Position numbers and translations under genes: made by a program
Shown here: positions 6,693 through 6,984 of the stretch, piece after piece
Numbering within the stretch: the stretch's first letter is position 1
How the letters are laid out: each line of letters starts with the position of its first letter
The notes under the pieces: model-generated
The model's input: only the letters and a program-made list of their open reading frames with translations
The model's database searches: none
What the model was told of the DNA's origin: nothing
Source of the DNA: an uncultured Cellvibrio sp.
Lineage (GTDB): Bacteria > Pseudomonadota > Gammaproteobacteria > Pseudomonadales > Cellvibrionaceae
Assembly (NCBI GenBank): GCA_946482345.1
Contig: CAMLRJ010000181.1
Coordinates: 1-6,984 of the forward strand
DNA length: 6,984 nucleotides
Reading direction: 5' to 3'

Positions 6693-6719
6693 AGTAAAAG
6701 CTGCCTCTTTTACTGCAGC
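6693..6719. repeat. Two interleaved inverted repeats in the argC/ClC divergent region
   Basis: AGTAAAAG (6693-6700) and CTTTTACT (6707-6714) form a perfect 8-bp dyad around a 6-base centre. GCTGC (6700-6704) and GCAGC (6715-6719) form a second, offset dyad. As RNA the two stems compete. As DNA the first has the size and symmetry of an operator. It lies upstream of the candidate argC -10 and 22 bases before the ClC GTG, so it could serve either gene. No known regulator motif was recognised. Confidence 0.45.
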
Positions 6720-6740
6720 CTATAAAACAGGTAATTCCGA

Positions 6741-6984
6741 GTGTCTTCCGAACCCTCACCCAAAAGCATCAGCACCCGACTGAATCGCCACACTGAATTT
6801 ATTCGCGACCAGATGGCCTCGATTGATTCTCTCCCCTTGTTAACCTTGTTGGGGTTGATCACAGGGGTATTGGCGGGTGGTGTGATCGTCCTGTTCCGCT
6901 GGGCAGTTGAACTGCCCCTGGGTTATTTCCTGCCAAGGGATTTTGAAAACTTTGAAGCTGTGAGCTCATGGCTGCATTTTGTTT
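6741..6984 (+). CDS. ClC-type chloride channel/antiporter (N-terminal part, cut by window edge)
   Basis: Membrane transporter of the ClC family, moving chloride as a channel or in exchange for protons. Only the first 81 codons are present. Residues 1-30 are a polar cytoplasmic tail. From about 31 a long hydrophobic helix follows (SLPLLTLLGLITGVLAGGVI), continuing VLFRWAVELPLGYFLP and then an FENFEAVSSWLHFV loop, as in the first helices of bacterial ClC proteins. The diagnostic selectivity motifs (GSGIP, GKEGP) lie beyond the window, so the family call rests on the overall N-terminal pattern. In-frame TAA at 6732 closes the frame upstream, so the start is GTG 6741, with CAGG about nine bases upstream, or ATG 6813, which would remove 24 residues. 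Divergent from argC. Confidence 0.7.
   Translation, partial: MSSEPSPKSISTRLNRHTEFIRDQMASIDSLPLLTLLGLITGVLAGGVIVLFRWAVELPLGYFLPRDFENFEAVSSWLHFV

Noticed and set aside
6721..6726. TATAAA as the -10 element of the ClC gene
   Set aside because: No -35 at the right distance (AAGCTG), and the transcript would start at about 6733, past the likely ribosome site.
1..6984. Mobile elements, CRISPR arrays, tRNA or rRNA genes, phage or defence genes
   Set aside because: No transposase or integrase frame, no regularly spaced repeats and no tRNA-like cloverleaf were found. All long frames belong to housekeeping or cell-envelope genes.

Overview
The window is an ordinary-looking stretch of a gammaproteobacterial chromosome. 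It carries seven protein genes, two of them cut by the window edges, packed with very short gaps. Base composition is moderate, mid-40s % GC by eye. Protein signatures and gene order (tyrosyl-tRNA synthetase / M23 endopeptidase / anmK / erpA / ... / argC) recall the Pseudomonas and Cellvibrionaceae type of locus. I infer a Cellvibrio-like or related marine/soil gammaproteobacterium, but no sequence here fixes the genus.

Layout. Bases 1-1171 (minus) hold tyrS, lacking its last few dozen codons. A 172-base divergent intergenic region (1172-1343) carries a plausible sigma70 promoter in each direction. On the plus strand follow a membrane-anchored LytM/M23 murein endopeptidase of the MepM type (1344-2747) and, three bases later, anmK (2751-3875). 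The anmK stop overlaps the stop of erpA, which lies on the minus strand (3872-4228). Upstream of erpA on the same strand are a bactofilin (4299-4697), a single-pass membrane coiled-coil protein (4706-5479, probably the DUF6776 family) and argC (5537-6583, GTG start). A 157-base divergent region (6584-6740) separates argC from the start of a ClC-type chloride channel/antiporter gene (6741 to the right edge, plus).

How the parts fit. The plus-strand pair is a cell-wall unit: MepM cuts peptide crosslinks in murein, and AnmK phosphorylates and opens anhydro-MurNAc during recycling. On the minus strand, a bactofilin and a coiled-coil membrane protein form a tight pair that looks like a cytoskeletal scaffold with a membrane partner. 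Bactofilins in other bacteria work with M23 peptidases, and here one lies about 1.6 kb away. erpA (Fe-S carrier) has its own good sigma70 promoter, and that promoter is overlapped by a sequence closely matching the IscR type 1 operator, so it is probably controlled by Fe-S status independently of argC. tyrS and argC are amino-acid and translation housekeeping genes.

No mobile element, CRISPR array, tRNA, rRNA or convincing intrinsic terminator was seen. Nothing here is clearly a new system. The best leads are the IscR-like site, the bactofilin/coiled-coil pair, and small changes in conserved motifs of TyrS and AnmK.
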